This document shows positions 18,207 through 27,468 of a stretch of DNA of 64,000 bases, in pieces. The DNA comes from Acidobacteriota bacterium (GTDB lineage: Bacteria > Acidobacteriota > Thermoanaerobaculia > UBA5066 > Gp7-AA6): assembly GCA_020199905.1 (NCBI GenBank), contig JAIVJS010000006.1:1-64000 (forward strand), in the 5' to 3' direction. The position numbers were made by a program, and so were the translations under genes. Within the stretch, counting starts at the first letter, position 1. Each line of letters opens with the position of its first letter. The notes below the pieces were generated by a model, which did not search any database, was not told the origin of the DNA, and worked only from the letters and a program-made list of their open reading frames with translations.

Positions 18207-20445
18207 TCCGGTCCCGGGCTTCGTCCCTCTCGTTTCCGTCATCGTGCCCGCCCGGCAGGCGGCGCACACGCTTGCCGCCTGTCTGAACGCGATCCTCGCC
18301 TCCGAAGGCGCGCCGCTCGAGCTGATCGTGGTCGTGGATGGCCCGTCGCCCGACGGGACCGCGGACGTCGCCGAGGCGCACGGCGCTCGCGTGATCCAGC
18401 TCTCCGACCGGCTGGGGCCGGCGGGCGCGCGCAACGCCGGGGCCGCCGCTTGCGCAGGAGACATCCTCGTCTTCGTCGACGCGGACGTCGCGGTGCGGCC
18501 CGACGCCATCGCCCTCCTCGTGCGAAGCTTCGACGACCCGCCGGTCGCCGCGGTGTTCGGCTCGTATGATCGCGAGCCTTCGCGGCTGACCGTCGCGTCG
18601 CAGTACAAGAATCTGCTGCACCACTTCGTGCACCAGGCCGGCCGGGAGCGCGCCAACACGTTCTGGTCGGGCCTCGGCGCGGTTCGGCGCGAGGCCTTCG
18701 ACGGAATCGGCGGGTTCGACAGCGCGCGCTACCGGCGGCCGAGCATCGAGGACATCGACCTCGGGCACCGGTTGAGGGAGGCCGGCCGCGAGATCCGGCT
18801 CGTCAAGTCGGCGCAGGGCAGCCACCTCAAGCTCTGGACGGCATTCGGAATCTTCCGGACGGACCTGTTCGACCGCGCGCTGCCGTGGACGGAGCTGATC
18901 CTCCGGGCGGGCCGGATGCCGACGGACCTGAATCTCGCGCCCCGGCATCGCCTGGGCGTCGCGGCGACCGGCGTCCTGATCGCGTCTCTCTTCGGTACGG
19001 CGGCCGACGCGCGGTTCATCTACGTCGCCCTGACGGCCCTCCTGGTGGCCGTGGCGGCCGGCGCAGACATTTTCCGATTCTTCGTCCGCGAGCGCGGCAT
19101 CGTGTTCGCGATCCTCTCGGTGCCGCTCCACCTCTCCTACTACGCCGCCTCTGGCCTCGGCTTCGCCATGGGCCTCTTTCGACACGCCGCCGGGCCGATA
19201 CCGGTCCGCGGCTTTCTCGAAACGCGCCGCATTTTCACGAACACCTCGGTGCTCGCGATCGGCGAAGTGGCGGCCCGGGGATTTTCCTTTCTCGCGACGG
19301 TCCACGTGGCGCGCGTTCTCGGCGCGGCGGGCTTCGGCCGCATCGAGCTGGCCTCCGCGCTCGCACTCTACGTCGGAGTTCTCTCGACGTTCGGGCTCGA
19401 CATCGTGGGAACGATGCGGGTGGCCGTGGACCCCGATCGCGCGCGGGTCCTCGCCCGAACGATCACCTCGCTGCGGGTCGCGCTGTGCTGCGTGATGACC
19501 GCCGCGCTGCTTTCGCTGACCTGGGTCGTTCCGCGCTTCGCGGGCATCCGGATGCTGTTGCTCCTGACGACGATCCCGATCTTCGCGGAGTCGCTGTCGC
19601 TCGCGTGGCTCTTTCAGGGACTCGAGCGGATGAAGAGGATCGCGGCGGTCGGCATCCTCGGCCAGGCCGCCTACGCCGCCGGGGTCTTCGCTTTCGTCAA
19701 GCGGCCCGACGACATCCTCCGCGTTCCGGTCGTCTCGGGGTTCGGCGCCGCGGTTGCCTCGGGCGCTCTGGGCATCGTCGCGTGGCGCGCTCTCCGCCGG
19801 CTGCCCGAGGAAAAAGTCTCCGGTCTCACTAAGGCATTGCTGACCGATGCGGCGCCACTCGCGGCCATCACGGCGGCGGGAATCGTCACCTATAACGCCG
19901 ACGTCATCATCCTCGGCCTGCTCGGCGACGATCGGCACATCGGTATCTATCGCGCCGCTGGGCGGATCGCGGGAGTTTTCCAGATGCTCGGCGCGGCGTT
20001 TTCAACGGCCGTGTTTCCGAGTCTCGCGCGCGAGTCGCGAGTGAGAGAGAACCTGCGGTCCGCTCTCGACTGGGCGGTCCGAACGAGCGCGATGGCGTGG
20101 ATCGTCGGCGCGGCCGTTCTCATCGCCGCAGCCCCCCTCATCCTCCGCTGGACGTTCGGCGTGTCGTACGAAGAGGCGACCCGAACGTTGCGGCTGCTGT
20201 TTCTTGCCGCGGCGGTGGTCGGAGTGCGGGCCCAGTATCGGAGCGCCCTGGTGGTTCTCCGCCAGACGCGCCGCAACCTGCCGCCGACGCTCTGGGCGGC
20301 CGGAACGAGCGTTCTCCTGAACCTCCTGCTGATACCGCGGTTCGGTCTCCTCGGAATGGCGCTCGCAACGATCTTCTCCGAGACCCTGATGCTCGTGCTC
20401 ATGCGCCGCCAGGTCGACGTCGCCTTCCGGAGCGTCCCCTCGTGA
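18199..20445 (+). CDS. Fusion of GT2 glycosyltransferase and Wzx-type flippase
   Basis: 748 aa from the ATG at 18199, overlapping the deacetylase by 8 nt. Residues ~8-235 are a GT2 domain: VSVIVPARQAAHTLAACLNA, VVVDGPSPDG, LVFVDADVAV (DXD) and SIEDIDLGHRLREAG. Three or so helices follow (~255-335), then residues ~345-745 form a MATE/MOP-superfamily polysaccharide transporter with about 12 helices, starting NTSVLAIGEVAARGFSFLA and including YNADVIILGLLGDDRHIGIYRAAGRI. The two activities, sugar transfer and flipping of the undecaprenyl-linked glycan, are normally separate proteins. No stop or frame change lies between the parts, so the fusion appears genuine in this sequence. Confidence 0.87.
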   Translation: MSDPVPGFVPLVSVIVPARQAAHTLAACLNAILASEGAPLELIVVVDGPSPDGTADVAEAHGARVIQLSDRLGPAGARNAGAAACAGDILVFVDADVAVRPDAIALLVRSFDDPPVAAVFGSYDREPSRLTVASQYKNLLHHFVHQAGRERANTFWSGLGAVRREAFDGIGGFDSARYRRPSIEDIDLGHRLREAGREIRLVKSAQGSHLKLWTAFGIFRTDLFDRALPWTELILRAGRMPTDLNLAPRHRLGVAATGVLIASLFGTAADARFIYVALTALLVAVAAGADIFRFFVRERGIVFAILSVPLHLSYYAASGLGFAMGLFRHAAGPIPVRGFLETRRIFTNTSVLAIGEVAARGFSFLATVHVARVLGAAGFGRIELASALALYVGVLSTFGLDIVGTMRVAVDPDRARVLARTITSLRVALCCVMTAALLSLTWVVPRFAGIRMLLLLTTIPIFAESLSLAWLFQGLERMKRIAAVGILGQAAYAAGVFAFVKRPDDILRVPVVSGFGAAVASGALGIVAWRALRRLPEEKVSGLTKALLTDAAPLAAITAAGIVTYNADVIILGLLGDDRHIGIYRAAGRIAGVFQMLGAAFSTAVFPSLARESRVRENLRSALDWAVRTSAMAWIVGAAVLIAAAPLILRWTFGVSYEEATRTLRLLFLAAAVVGVRAQYRSALVVLRQTRRNLPPTLWAAGTSVLLNLLLIPRFGLLGMALATIFSETLMLVLMRRQVDVAFRSVPS

Positions 20446-21290
20446 GGAAAGAGCGGCCCTCCGGGGACCCGCGTTCCGACCGGCCTTCGGAAGCCGCGCC
20501 GAGCACCGCGTCCCATGACCCCGGCTGCGCGTATTTCGAACGGCTCGAAGAGGTAGAGCGCCGCCACTGGTGGTGCCGGTCCGTGCGGCGCGTGGCCCTC
20601 GCGCGGTTGCGGAGGATTCCGGGGGAGAGACCCGTCATCCTGGACGTCGGATGCGGCGCGGGCGGCTTTCTCTCCCATGTGCGGCGGGCGCGGCCGGCGG
20701 CGAGGTGCGTCGGAGCGGATTTTTCCGGCGAAGCGGTCGCGTTCGCCCGTACGAATCTGGCTGGCTCCCTCCTCCGGGCGTCCGCGGCGGACCTCCCCCT
20801 CGCGAGCGACTGGGCCGACGCGGTGGTCCTCCACGACGTTCTCCAGCACCTGCCGCGGGGGGACGACGCGCGCGCGCTCGCCGAAGCGCGCCGTGTCTTG
20901 AGGCCCGGAGGCGTGCTGTCGCTCCGCTCCAACATCGGCGCTCGGGTCGAAACGGAATCCGCCTCCCTGCACCGGCGATACGATCCGGCCGCGCTCGCCC
21001 GACTGGTGCGCGACTCGGGATTCGAGGTCGAGAAGCACATCGTTCTTCATCCCCTCGCAGCGCTTTTAGGGCGCCTTCGGAATCGACGAGCCGCTCCGCG
21101 AGGCCATTCGCAGGATCTCGAGGGAGGGAAGGGTCTCGCCGTGAATCTTCCCGGACCCCTCATCAACGAAGCGATGGATCTGTACTCGAGAATCGAGGAC
21201 GCGGCCATAACGCGCCTGCCGAATCCCATCGCGCTCGGCGACTCCCAGCTGATCTTCGCGCGCAAGCCGCTCGCGGGAACCGCCAGGTGA
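20442..21290 (+). CDS. Class I SAM-dependent methyltransferase
   Basis: 282 aa, GTG start overlapping the previous stop. HWWCRSVRRVALARL precedes the SAM-binding motif I VILDVGCGAGGFLSHV; motif II-like ADAVVLHDVLQHLP and post-motif EARRVLRPGGVLSLR follow. This Methyltransf_11 type may modify a sugar or terminate a glycan chain; the acceptor is unknown. Located between the flippase fusion and an oxidoreductase in a tightly overlapping operon. Confidence 0.88.
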   Translation: MRKERPSGDPRSDRPSEAAPSTASHDPGCAYFERLEEVERRHWWCRSVRRVALARLRRIPGERPVILDVGCGAGGFLSHVRRARPAARCVGADFSGEAVAFARTNLAGSLLRASAADLPLASDWADAVVLHDVLQHLPRGDDARALAEARRVLRPGGVLSLRSNIGARVETESASLHRRYDPAALARLVRDSGFEVEKHIVLHPLAALLGRLRNRRAAPRGHSQDLEGGKGLAVNLPGPLINEAMDLYSRIEDAAITRLPNPIALGDSQLIFARKPLAGTAR

Positions 21291-22357
21291 AACCGATCCG
21301 CGTCGCGCTCGTGGGACTGGGCGGCGCGGCGGCGCGGATCCATCTCCCCGCTCTTGCCTCCGTCGCCGACGTGACCCTCGTAGGAGCGGCGGAGCCGTCG
21401 CCCGACGTCCGAAGCGGGATGGAGCGATGGAAGATCCCGGTGATCACTCCGGATCTCACGTCGCTTCTCGATCACACGCATCCCGATCTCGTCATCGTCG
21501 CGACGCCGCCGGATCTGCATGCCGCGCACGTGAGGGAGGCCCTGGAGTCCGGCGCTCATGTTCTCTGCGAGAAGCCGTTCGTCGCGCGGCTCGACCAGGC
21601 GGACGAGTTGATCGCGCTCTCGTCCGGCATGGGACGCCTCCTCGCCGTCAACAACCAGTACCGCTACATGCGCATCTATTCCGAGGCGCGCCGGCAAATC
21701 GCCTCCGGGAAGCTCGGAGAGCTCTACCAGGCTCAGGTCTGGCAGCAGATGTTTCATCCGCCGGAAAAGGAAACGAACTGGCGGGCCCGTCTGGACCGCT
21801 ACACCCTTTTCGAATTCGGAACGCACGCCCTCGACCTGCTGGCGTTCTTCTTCGGGGACCTTCCCGTGGCGGTGACCGCGCGCACGCCGAAGGTGCCGCA
21901 CGGGTATGCGTCGGACGTGCTGGCCGTCGTCCTGCTCGACTTCCCGGGAGACCGCGTCGCGACCGTGAACCTGCACCGGGTCTCGCGGGCGCCCCGCCGC
22001 TATCTCGAGATGCGTCTGGACACGCGGGAGGCTTCCCTGCGGCTTTCTCTCGGAGGAGTTGCCCGGGCCGGCGTTGATCTTTCGGGGGGACGGCCGCGGC
22101 TGCGGGCGAGTCTCCTGAAAGGCGGGGAGGCGCGTCTGGAGCGCGACGGCCGCTCCCGCGTGATCGCGCGGTCGTTGCGGTCCGAGTTCGATTCCGCGAC
22201 GGCCCGGCACTTAGACGAGGTCCTGGGAAGGATCCGATCGGGCGACGTCTCGCCGCGGAGCGCGATTCATGCGCGCGAGATCCTGAGGACCGTTTTCGCA
22301 GCGTATGAAGCGGCGGAGACGGGGAAAACGATCCGAATCGCGGACTTCCATCCGTGA
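21287..22357 (+). CDS. Gfo/Idh/MocA family oxidoreductase
   Basis: 356 aa, GTG start. NAD(P)-binding Rossmann motif VALVGLGGAAARIHLPAL, then VIVATPPDLHAAHV and the family signature ALESGAHVLCEKPF with the conserved catalytic EKP. The C-terminal domain has the conserved-type FEFGTHALDLLAFFFG (G.H..D). Such enzymes oxidise or reduce sugar hydroxyls, for example at C3 or C4 of NDP-sugars. Overlaps neighbours by 4 nt on both sides. Substrate cannot be assigned. Confidence 0.92.
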   Translation: MKPIRVALVGLGGAAARIHLPALASVADVTLVGAAEPSPDVRSGMERWKIPVITPDLTSLLDHTHPDLVIVATPPDLHAAHVREALESGAHVLCEKPFVARLDQADELIALSSGMGRLLAVNNQYRYMRIYSEARRQIASGKLGELYQAQVWQQMFHPPEKETNWRARLDRYTLFEFGTHALDLLAFFFGDLPVAVTARTPKVPHGYASDVLAVVLLDFPGDRVATVNLHRVSRAPRRYLEMRLDTREASLRLSLGGVARAGVDLSGGRPRLRASLLKGGEARLERDGRSRVIARSLRSEFDSATARHLDEVLGRIRSGDVSPRSAIHAREILRTVFAAYEAAETGKTIRIADFHP

Positions 22358-23622
22358 GCCGGCGGGCGTGGCTGGTCCTGGTCGGAATCGGCCTCGCGAT
22401 CCGGATCGGCTTTTTCCTCGCCTCTTCGGGCGATCCCTCGCGACGCCTCTACTCCCCGGACTCGTTCGACTACGCCCGGCTCGCGGAGAACCTCCGAGCG
22501 GGCCACGGGTTCACCGCCGACGCGAACCCTCCTTTCAGACCGAACGTCCTTCGAACGCCCGTGTACCCCGGCTTTCTGGCCGTCCTTCTCGCGCTGGGCG
22601 GCCGTCTCGAATCGACCGGGGTGGCGGCTGGCGTCCTCCTCTCCTGCGCTGCGATCTGGCTGACGAGGTTGACCGCCCGCCGCTGGCTCGCGGACGCGCG
22701 CGCGGGAAGGGTCGCGTCCGCACTCGTCGCGGTCGACTTGGGCGCGGCCGCATACGCCAACTTTCTCCTGACCGAGTCGCTCTTCGTGGTTTTGATCGTC
22801 CTCGCATTCGCGTGTCTCGCGCCGCGGACCGCCCGATCGGAATCGCGGGCGAAGTCGTATTTCCTGGCAGGCCTTTTTCTCGGCGCCTCGATCCTTTGCC
22901 GTCCGATCGCTCTGGGACTTCCGATCGCGCTCGCGATCGGCAGACCTCTCCGAAGCGGGGCCGTCCTCCTCGCCGGCGCCGCGTTGCTCGTCGTCCCATG
23001 GGTCCTGCGCAATCAGTCCGCGGCCGGGATCTTCAACGTCAGCTCTGTGGCGGACGTGAATCTCTTCTACCACCGCCGGCGCGCCGTCCGCGACGCGCTC
23101 GAGAGCGTCGAGCACGAAGCCCCGAAGGAGATCCCCGGGTCCAACGACCCGGTCCGCGTCCGGCGGATGCGGGACGAGGGCTGGCGCGTCATCCTGGACA
23201 ACCCTCTTTCTTATGTCCGCCTGACTCTCGTCGCCTGGCTCCGCACGTTCGGGCCGGACGACCGCCCGGCGGCCCTGCTGCTCGGCTTCACCTCGGTGCC
23301 GGCGCCCTGGTGGTCGGCGCCGAGACAGGCGTCGCTCGGGGCGCAAAGGCTTTCGGTGGCGGAGAGAATCCTCGAGGGAGCGTTCCTGGTCGTCCTCTAC
23401 CTGCTCGCCGCCGGCGGGTGGCGCGGGATCTCGGATCCCGTGCGCAAGCAGCTCTTACTTTCAGCGGCGGCAGTCGTCCTCTATTTCCTGGTGGTCTCCG
23501 GGCCCGAGTACTACGGGAGATTTCGCGTCCCGGTCGTTCCCTTCATCGCCCTGATGGCGGAAGCCGGGCGCCCCGCGCGGACATCGTCAGAAGATCCGAG
23601 CGCGCCGAGGGGGACCGGATAG
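22354..23622 (+). CDS. Membrane glycosyltransferase, GT39/ArnT-like
   Basis: 422 aa, GTG start. About nine membrane helices; the first periplasmic loop carries SPDSFDYARLAENLRAGHGF followed by RTPVYPGFLAVL. An acidic D..Y..L..N.. motif with an R.P.YP pattern is characteristic of GT-C enzymes that take sugars from polyprenyl-phosphate donors. The C-terminal part ends GPEYYGRFRVPVVPFIALM, the common F..R..VP..PF motif. Last gene of its operon; its 3' end overlaps the convergent GT2 gene by 36 bp. Confidence 0.82.
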   Translation: MSRRAWLVLVGIGLAIRIGFFLASSGDPSRRLYSPDSFDYARLAENLRAGHGFTADANPPFRPNVLRTPVYPGFLAVLLALGGRLESTGVAAGVLLSCAAIWLTRLTARRWLADARAGRVASALVAVDLGAAAYANFLLTESLFVVLIVLAFACLAPRTARSESRAKSYFLAGLFLGASILCRPIALGLPIALAIGRPLRSGAVLLAGAALLVVPWVLRNQSAAGIFNVSSVADVNLFYHRRRAVRDALESVEHEAPKEIPGSNDPVRVRRMRDEGWRVILDNPLSYVRLTLVAWLRTFGPDDRPAALLLGFTSVPAPWWSAPRQASLGAQRLSVAERILEGAFLVVLYLLAAGGWRGISDPVRKQLLLSAAAVVLYFLVVSGPEYYGRFRVPVVPFIALMAEAGRPARTSSEDPSAPRGTG

Positions 23623-24465
23623 ATAACCGGTGAACTCCCCGAGCGACCAGGCGACGCAGAGAACGAGAGTCCAGGGGAGAGCGCGCAGAAAGTCGCGCCC
23701 GCGTCCGGAGCGCGCCGCGGCGGCGGCCAGCCGCGAGACCAGCAGCGCCGGCAGAGCGGCCGTTCCCAGGCCGAACAGAAGGCGGATCGGCAAGGCCCGT
23801 CCCCGGACCCGGTCCGCCGCATATCCGCGTCCGTAGTGAAATCGCTGGCGAAGGGCCACCTCCGCCGTCATCGTGTTTTCGAAGACCACGGTCGCCCGGC
23901 CGGACCGGAGCGTCCGGCCGCTCCGAAGCCATCGCGTATGGAGCAGGGTTTCCCATTCGCCGGCCTGGAGCATGTCCCTCGCCTCCTCGAGCGCCGCGCG
24001 CTTGTACGAAAGATTCGCGCCCGAGATCGCCGGGACTTCCGCGTCGTCGCCGGGCGGCAGGAAGAGCCCGTACTCGCAGAAGTAAAGACCGAGGTCGGCC
24101 GCCGTCGCCCGAGACGCGACGTCCACGGGACCCCCGATGGCGGGCGAATCGGGAAACCGGCGATGCGCGTCGATCACCTCGGCACACCAGCGGGGAGAGG
24201 GGATCGTGCGGCCCTCGACCGCGCCGATGAGATCGCCCCGGGTCTCGAAATACGCCGCCCAGCGCAGCGCGGGAACGGACCGGACCGCGTCGAAATGGAG
24301 GAACCGGACGCCGGGGAATAGCGGGCCGAGGATCGTTTCGGGATTGACGGCCGAGCAATCGGCGACCCAGATCTCGCCCGCCTCCGGCTGACTCGTCAGC
24401 GACTCGAGGCACTTCCGAAGCGTCTGAGGCGATTCGTACGACGTGACGATGACCGAGAGCTCCAC
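23587..24465 (-). CDS. GT2-like glycosyltransferase paralogue
   Basis: About 292 aa. Starts VELSVIVTSYESPQTLRKCL, a good GT2 N-terminus, but at the DXD position it reads IGAVEGRTIPSPRW. Other conserved segments are ISGANLSYKRAALEE, EWETLLHTRW and the C-terminal hydrophobic LCVAWSLGEFTGYL, shared with the paralogues at 14229 and 15146. The GTG at 24465 lies 2 bp after the upstream stop, the same arrangement as at 14226/14229; a second GTG in frame at 24495 would add ten residues and overlap the upstream gene by 28 bp. Last gene of the 23587-29968 operon. Confidence 0.82.
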   Translation of the reverse strand: MELSVIVTSYESPQTLRKCLESLTSQPEAGEIWVADCSAVNPETILGPLFPGVRFLHFDAVRSVPALRWAAYFETRGDLIGAVEGRTIPSPRWCAEVIDAHRRFPDSPAIGGPVDVASRATAADLGLYFCEYGLFLPPGDDAEVPAISGANLSYKRAALEEARDMLQAGEWETLLHTRWLRSGRTLRSGRATVVFENTMTAEVALRQRFHYGRGYAADRVRGRALPIRLLFGLGTAALPALLVSRLAAAAARSGRGRDFLRALPWTLVLCVAWSLGEFTGYLSGPPRRARIF

Positions 24466-24467
24466 CG

Positions 24468-25424
24468 TCAGCTCGGGGACAGGGTGCGAAACCACGCGAC
24501 CGTCCGGGCCAGCCCCTCTTCGAACGAAACGCGCGGCTGGAATCCGAGCGCGCGGATCCGCGACGTGTCGGCGATCCAGTGGCGGGCGTCTCCCGGGCGC
24601 GGCTCGGAGTCGAACGTGAGCCGGGGCGAAAGCGCCATCGCGGAGGCGACCTTTCCGGCGAGCTCGCGGATCGAGAGCGGCTCGCCGCCGGAGACGTTGT
24701 ACGCCTCGCCCGACAGGGGACCCCGCTCCGCCACGGTCAGGAACGCGTCCACGACGTCGGCGGCGTAGACGAAGTCCCGCTGCGGGGAGCCGTCGCCCTG
24801 GACCGCGAGCTCTCCGCCGTTCGACCGGAGCTTGACCAGAAAATCGTAGATGACCTGCTGACGCTGCCTCGGCCCGTAGGCGGGGAAGAGCCGGAGAATG
24901 GCCGTCTTCAGGCCGTAGAGGTTCGCGTAGATTGCGACGTACCGTTCCGCCGCCAGCTTGCTCGCCCCGTAAGGCGAGACCGGCTCGGTGACGTCGCCTT
25001 CCCGCATGGGCGCGCCCGAGCCGTGTCCGTAGACGGCGGCCGAGGAGGCCTGCAGGAAGACAGACTGCGGCGATACCCGTCGAACGGCTTCGAGCAGCTG
25101 AAAGGTCGCGACGCCGTTTCTCTCGAAGTCCATCCGGGGAGCCCGGACGGACTCGGCGATGTTGGCGTGTCCGGCGAGATGAAAGATGTGCGTGAAGGCG
25201 CGCCCGCCGAGAAACCCCTCCACGTCGCCGCGGCAGAGATCGATAGGCACGATCTCGATCCTGTCGGAAAGGGCGCCCAGGTCTTCTCGCCGCCCCCAGG
25301 AGAGATCGTCCGCCACCGTGACGTCGGCTCCCCGCGCCACGAGCTCTTCGACGAGATGCGACCCGAGAAACCCCGCCCCGCCGGTGACGAGGACGGGTCC
25401 CCTGCCCTCGGAATCGCCCCTCAT
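24468..25424 (-). CDS. NAD-dependent epimerase/dehydratase (extended SDR)
   Basis: 318 aa. NAD-binding VLVTGGAGFLGSHLVEEL, the SDR catalytic SSAAVYG and YGASK (Tyr and Lys of the YxxxK), and LRLFPAYGPRQRQQ followed by DGSPQRDFVYAADVVDAF, the pattern of UDP-glucose/GDP-sugar epimerases. Likely epimerises or reduces an NDP-hexose. ATG at 25424 overlaps the upstream GT4 stop (ATGA). With the second SDR at 26563, the dehydratase homologue and the C-methyltransferase it forms a sugar-modifying cassette. Confidence 0.92.
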   Translation of the reverse strand: MRGDSEGRGPVLVTGGAGFLGSHLVEELVARGADVTVADDLSWGRREDLGALSDRIEIVPIDLCRGDVEGFLGGRAFTHIFHLAGHANIAESVRAPRMDFERNGVATFQLLEAVRRVSPQSVFLQASSAAVYGHGSGAPMREGDVTEPVSPYGASKLAAERYVAIYANLYGLKTAILRLFPAYGPRQRQQVIYDFLVKLRSNGGELAVQGDGSPQRDFVYAADVVDAFLTVAERGPLSGEAYNVSGGEPLSIRELAGKVASAMALSPRLTFDSEPRPGDARHWIADTSRIRALGFQPRVSFEEGLARTVAWFRTLSPS

Positions 25425-26566
25425 GCGCTCTCCGCCTGCGCCGCTTCCTCGAGCACGTCGAGGGTCTCGCGCGAGGTTCGCCTCCAGCCGAACCGCTGGA
25501 CGAACTGGAGACCCTCCTCCGAAAGCCGCCGCCGGAGAGCGTCGTCCGTGGCGATCCGCGTCATCGCGTCGCACACGGACGCGGCGGTGAGCGGCGGCGG
25601 GAGAAGGATGGCCTTGCCGCCGGTGACCTCCCGGAGGCCGGGGGCGTCGACCGTGATCACCGGCAGACCGTTCGCCTGGGCCTCCATCGTCGTCAGGGAC
25701 AGCGCCTCGTAGCTGTACGGCAGCACAAACGCCTCCGCCGCGTTGTACAGCAGGTGCAGTTCTTCGTCCGAGACGTACTCCCGGTGCGCGAACGTCTCTC
25801 CGAGGGAAAGCTCGCGCGAGAGCGCCGCGAGGTCGAGTTGCACCGTGTTCAGACCGACGACGAGCAGCCGGTGCGGGAAAGACGGATTCTCGCGCTTGAA
25901 GTCGGCGAAAGCCCGCAACAGGAGCGGCACATTCCGGCGGGGCGTCATCTTTCCGACGAAAAGGAAGAACGGAACGTCGGCGCCGACGTTCCCGGTGCGG
26001 ACTCCGGGGAGGCGGGGATCTCCCGGCAGAGGCCGGAAATCCTCCGGCGGCGCGAGGGGCACGACGCGGATCTTCGCGGGATCGATCCCGTAGGCCTCCG
26101 TGAGGTCCCGCCTGGCCGCCTCGGTCGTCGTGAGCACGAGCGTCGCGTGGCGCCCGCTCCACTGGTACAGCGCGAGATACGCGGCGGGGAGCGTGTGCCA
26201 GTGCTCGCGCGGGAACTGCTCCGGGTGGAGCTTCAGCGTCGCCTCGAAGAGCGTCACGACGGTCCGCCTGCGGGCGGTGAGCGGTATCGAATAGGACGGG
26301 CAGAAGAGCACGTCGTCGACGGATGCGGGGCCCAGCCGGAGGTTTTCCCAGACGAGCATCGGGGCCTGGGGCTTCAGCACGCGCTCCCGGATGTTTTCCG
26401 GCAATGCCGCATCCCGCCGGTCGACCGGCCTCGGCGTGTAGAAGTTGATCTCGGAAACGCGATCGCCCGTGAGCGCGCGGTCCCAGTAGCGGACGACGTT
26501 GAAGAGGTATCGCCCGACGCCGGTGCGCCGGCCATGGAGGCGCCAGCCGTTTACGCCTATCCTCAT
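25421..26566 (-). CDS. GT4 family glycosyltransferase
   Basis: 381 aa, start MRIGVNGWRLHGRRTGVGRY, typical of mannosyl/rhamnosyl GT4 enzymes with a GVGRY acceptor loop. TTEAARRDLTEAYGI links to the donor domain: FFLFVGKMTPRRNVPLLLRA and LPYSYEALSLTTMEAQANG, where the Glu of the family E-x7-E loop is present. The open frame continues upstream but the ATG at 26566 overlaps the preceding stop by 4 nt and marks the true start. Confidence 0.92.
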   Translation of the reverse strand: MRIGVNGWRLHGRRTGVGRYLFNVVRYWDRALTGDRVSEINFYTPRPVDRRDAALPENIRERVLKPQAPMLVWENLRLGPASVDDVLFCPSYSIPLTARRRTVVTLFEATLKLHPEQFPREHWHTLPAAYLALYQWSGRHATLVLTTTEAARRDLTEAYGIDPAKIRVVPLAPPEDFRPLPGDPRLPGVRTGNVGADVPFFLFVGKMTPRRNVPLLLRAFADFKRENPSFPHRLLVVGLNTVQLDLAALSRELSLGETFAHREYVSDEELHLLYNAAEAFVLPYSYEALSLTTMEAQANGLPVITVDAPGLREVTGGKAILLPPPLTAASVCDAMTRIATDDALRRRLSEEGLQFVQRFGWRRTSRETLDVLEEAAQAESA

Positions 26567-27468
26567 GCCCGCCGCGCCTTCGCCTCCTCGAACGTGCGAC
26601 GCACGCCCTCCTCGATCGAATGGCGGGGCGTCCACTCGATGAAGCTTCGCAGCCGGGTCAGGTCGCACTGGAACTGCATCGGGCCGGCCACGGGGATGTC
26701 TCGGTCGACGATCGGGCAGCCGGAAATCTCCGAAAGAAGGTCGGCGATGCGCGCGACCGAAGTCATCGAGCCCGAGCCCAGGTTCAGGAGTCCCGCCGCG
26801 TCGCTTTCGAGAAGCTGGACGATCGCCTCCGCGGCGTCTTCGACATAGATGAAGTCCCGCTCGGGCCGACGGCTCCAGATCTCCGCGCGGCCGTCCGCCA
26901 GCAGCCGCCGGACGAGCACGTGGATCAAGTCATAACGTTCGAGCGGCGTCGGGCCGTAGAGATTCGAGAAGCGGACCGTCAGGATCGGCATCCACTTCGC
27001 GTAGAACCTGCTCGCCTCTTCGGCGAGGTACTTGGAGAGGACGTACCGGTTCTTGTAGGGGTCGATCGGCGACGCCTCCGACACCGGGATCGTCAATTTC
27101 CTGTCGTCGTAGAGGAGGATCGTCGAGAAGTGGATGAACTTCCGTATCGGGCGCCGCTTGAGCTGCTCGAGGGTCTGGAGGAGCGGCGTCAGGTGGTAGT
27201 CGAAGGCGTTCGGCTCCCCTCGGGGAATCTCTTCCTGTTCGAGCGCGTGATGATTCGTGTGGCCGATGATGTAAACGACTTTGTCGAAGGCGACGCGGTC
27301 GAGGACGTCGAGATCCGAAAGGCTCGTGACCGGAACGTGCGCGTTGGGCGCCGCCGGCCTGGTCCGGCCGACCGACACCATTCTCGGGCAGCGATTCAGG
27401 ATGTACGGGCCGAGAAACCCACTCCCTCCGAAGAGGATCGTGTTCTCACCCAGGAAACGCTCGCTCAA
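26563..27468 (-). CDS. NAD-dependent epimerase/reductase (extended SDR)
   Basis: 301 aa from a TTG overlapping the upstream stop (TTGA). LGENTILFGGSGFLGPYIL is the cofactor loop; FIHFSTILLYDD supplies the catalytic Ser/Thr, and YVLSKYLAEE the Tyr-Lys pair. RFSNLYGPTPLERYD and RRPERDFIYVEDAAEAIV complete the extended-SDR plan. Its place directly after the C-methyltransferase suggests 4-keto reduction or epimerisation of a deoxysugar intermediate (inference). Confidence 0.88.
   Translation of the reverse strand: MSERFLGENTILFGGSGFLGPYILNRCPRMVSVGRTRPAAPNAHVPVTSLSDLDVLDRVAFDKVVYIIGHTNHHALEQEEIPRGEPNAFDYHLTPLLQTLEQLKRRPIRKFIHFSTILLYDDRKLTIPVSEASPIDPYKNRYVLSKYLAEEASRFYAKWMPILTVRFSNLYGPTPLERYDLIHVLVRRLLADGRAEIWSRRPERDFIYVEDAAEAIVQLLESDAAGLLNLGSGSMTSVARIADLLSEISGCPIVDRDIPVAGPMQFQCDLTRLRSFIEWTPRHSIEEGVRRTFEEAKARRA

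Noticed and set aside
17473..19938. 821-codon minus-strand open frame
   Set aside because: Antisense to the deacetylase and GT2-flippase genes; composition is Arg/Glu/Gly-rich as expected for a shadow frame in GC-rich DNA, with no family motif.
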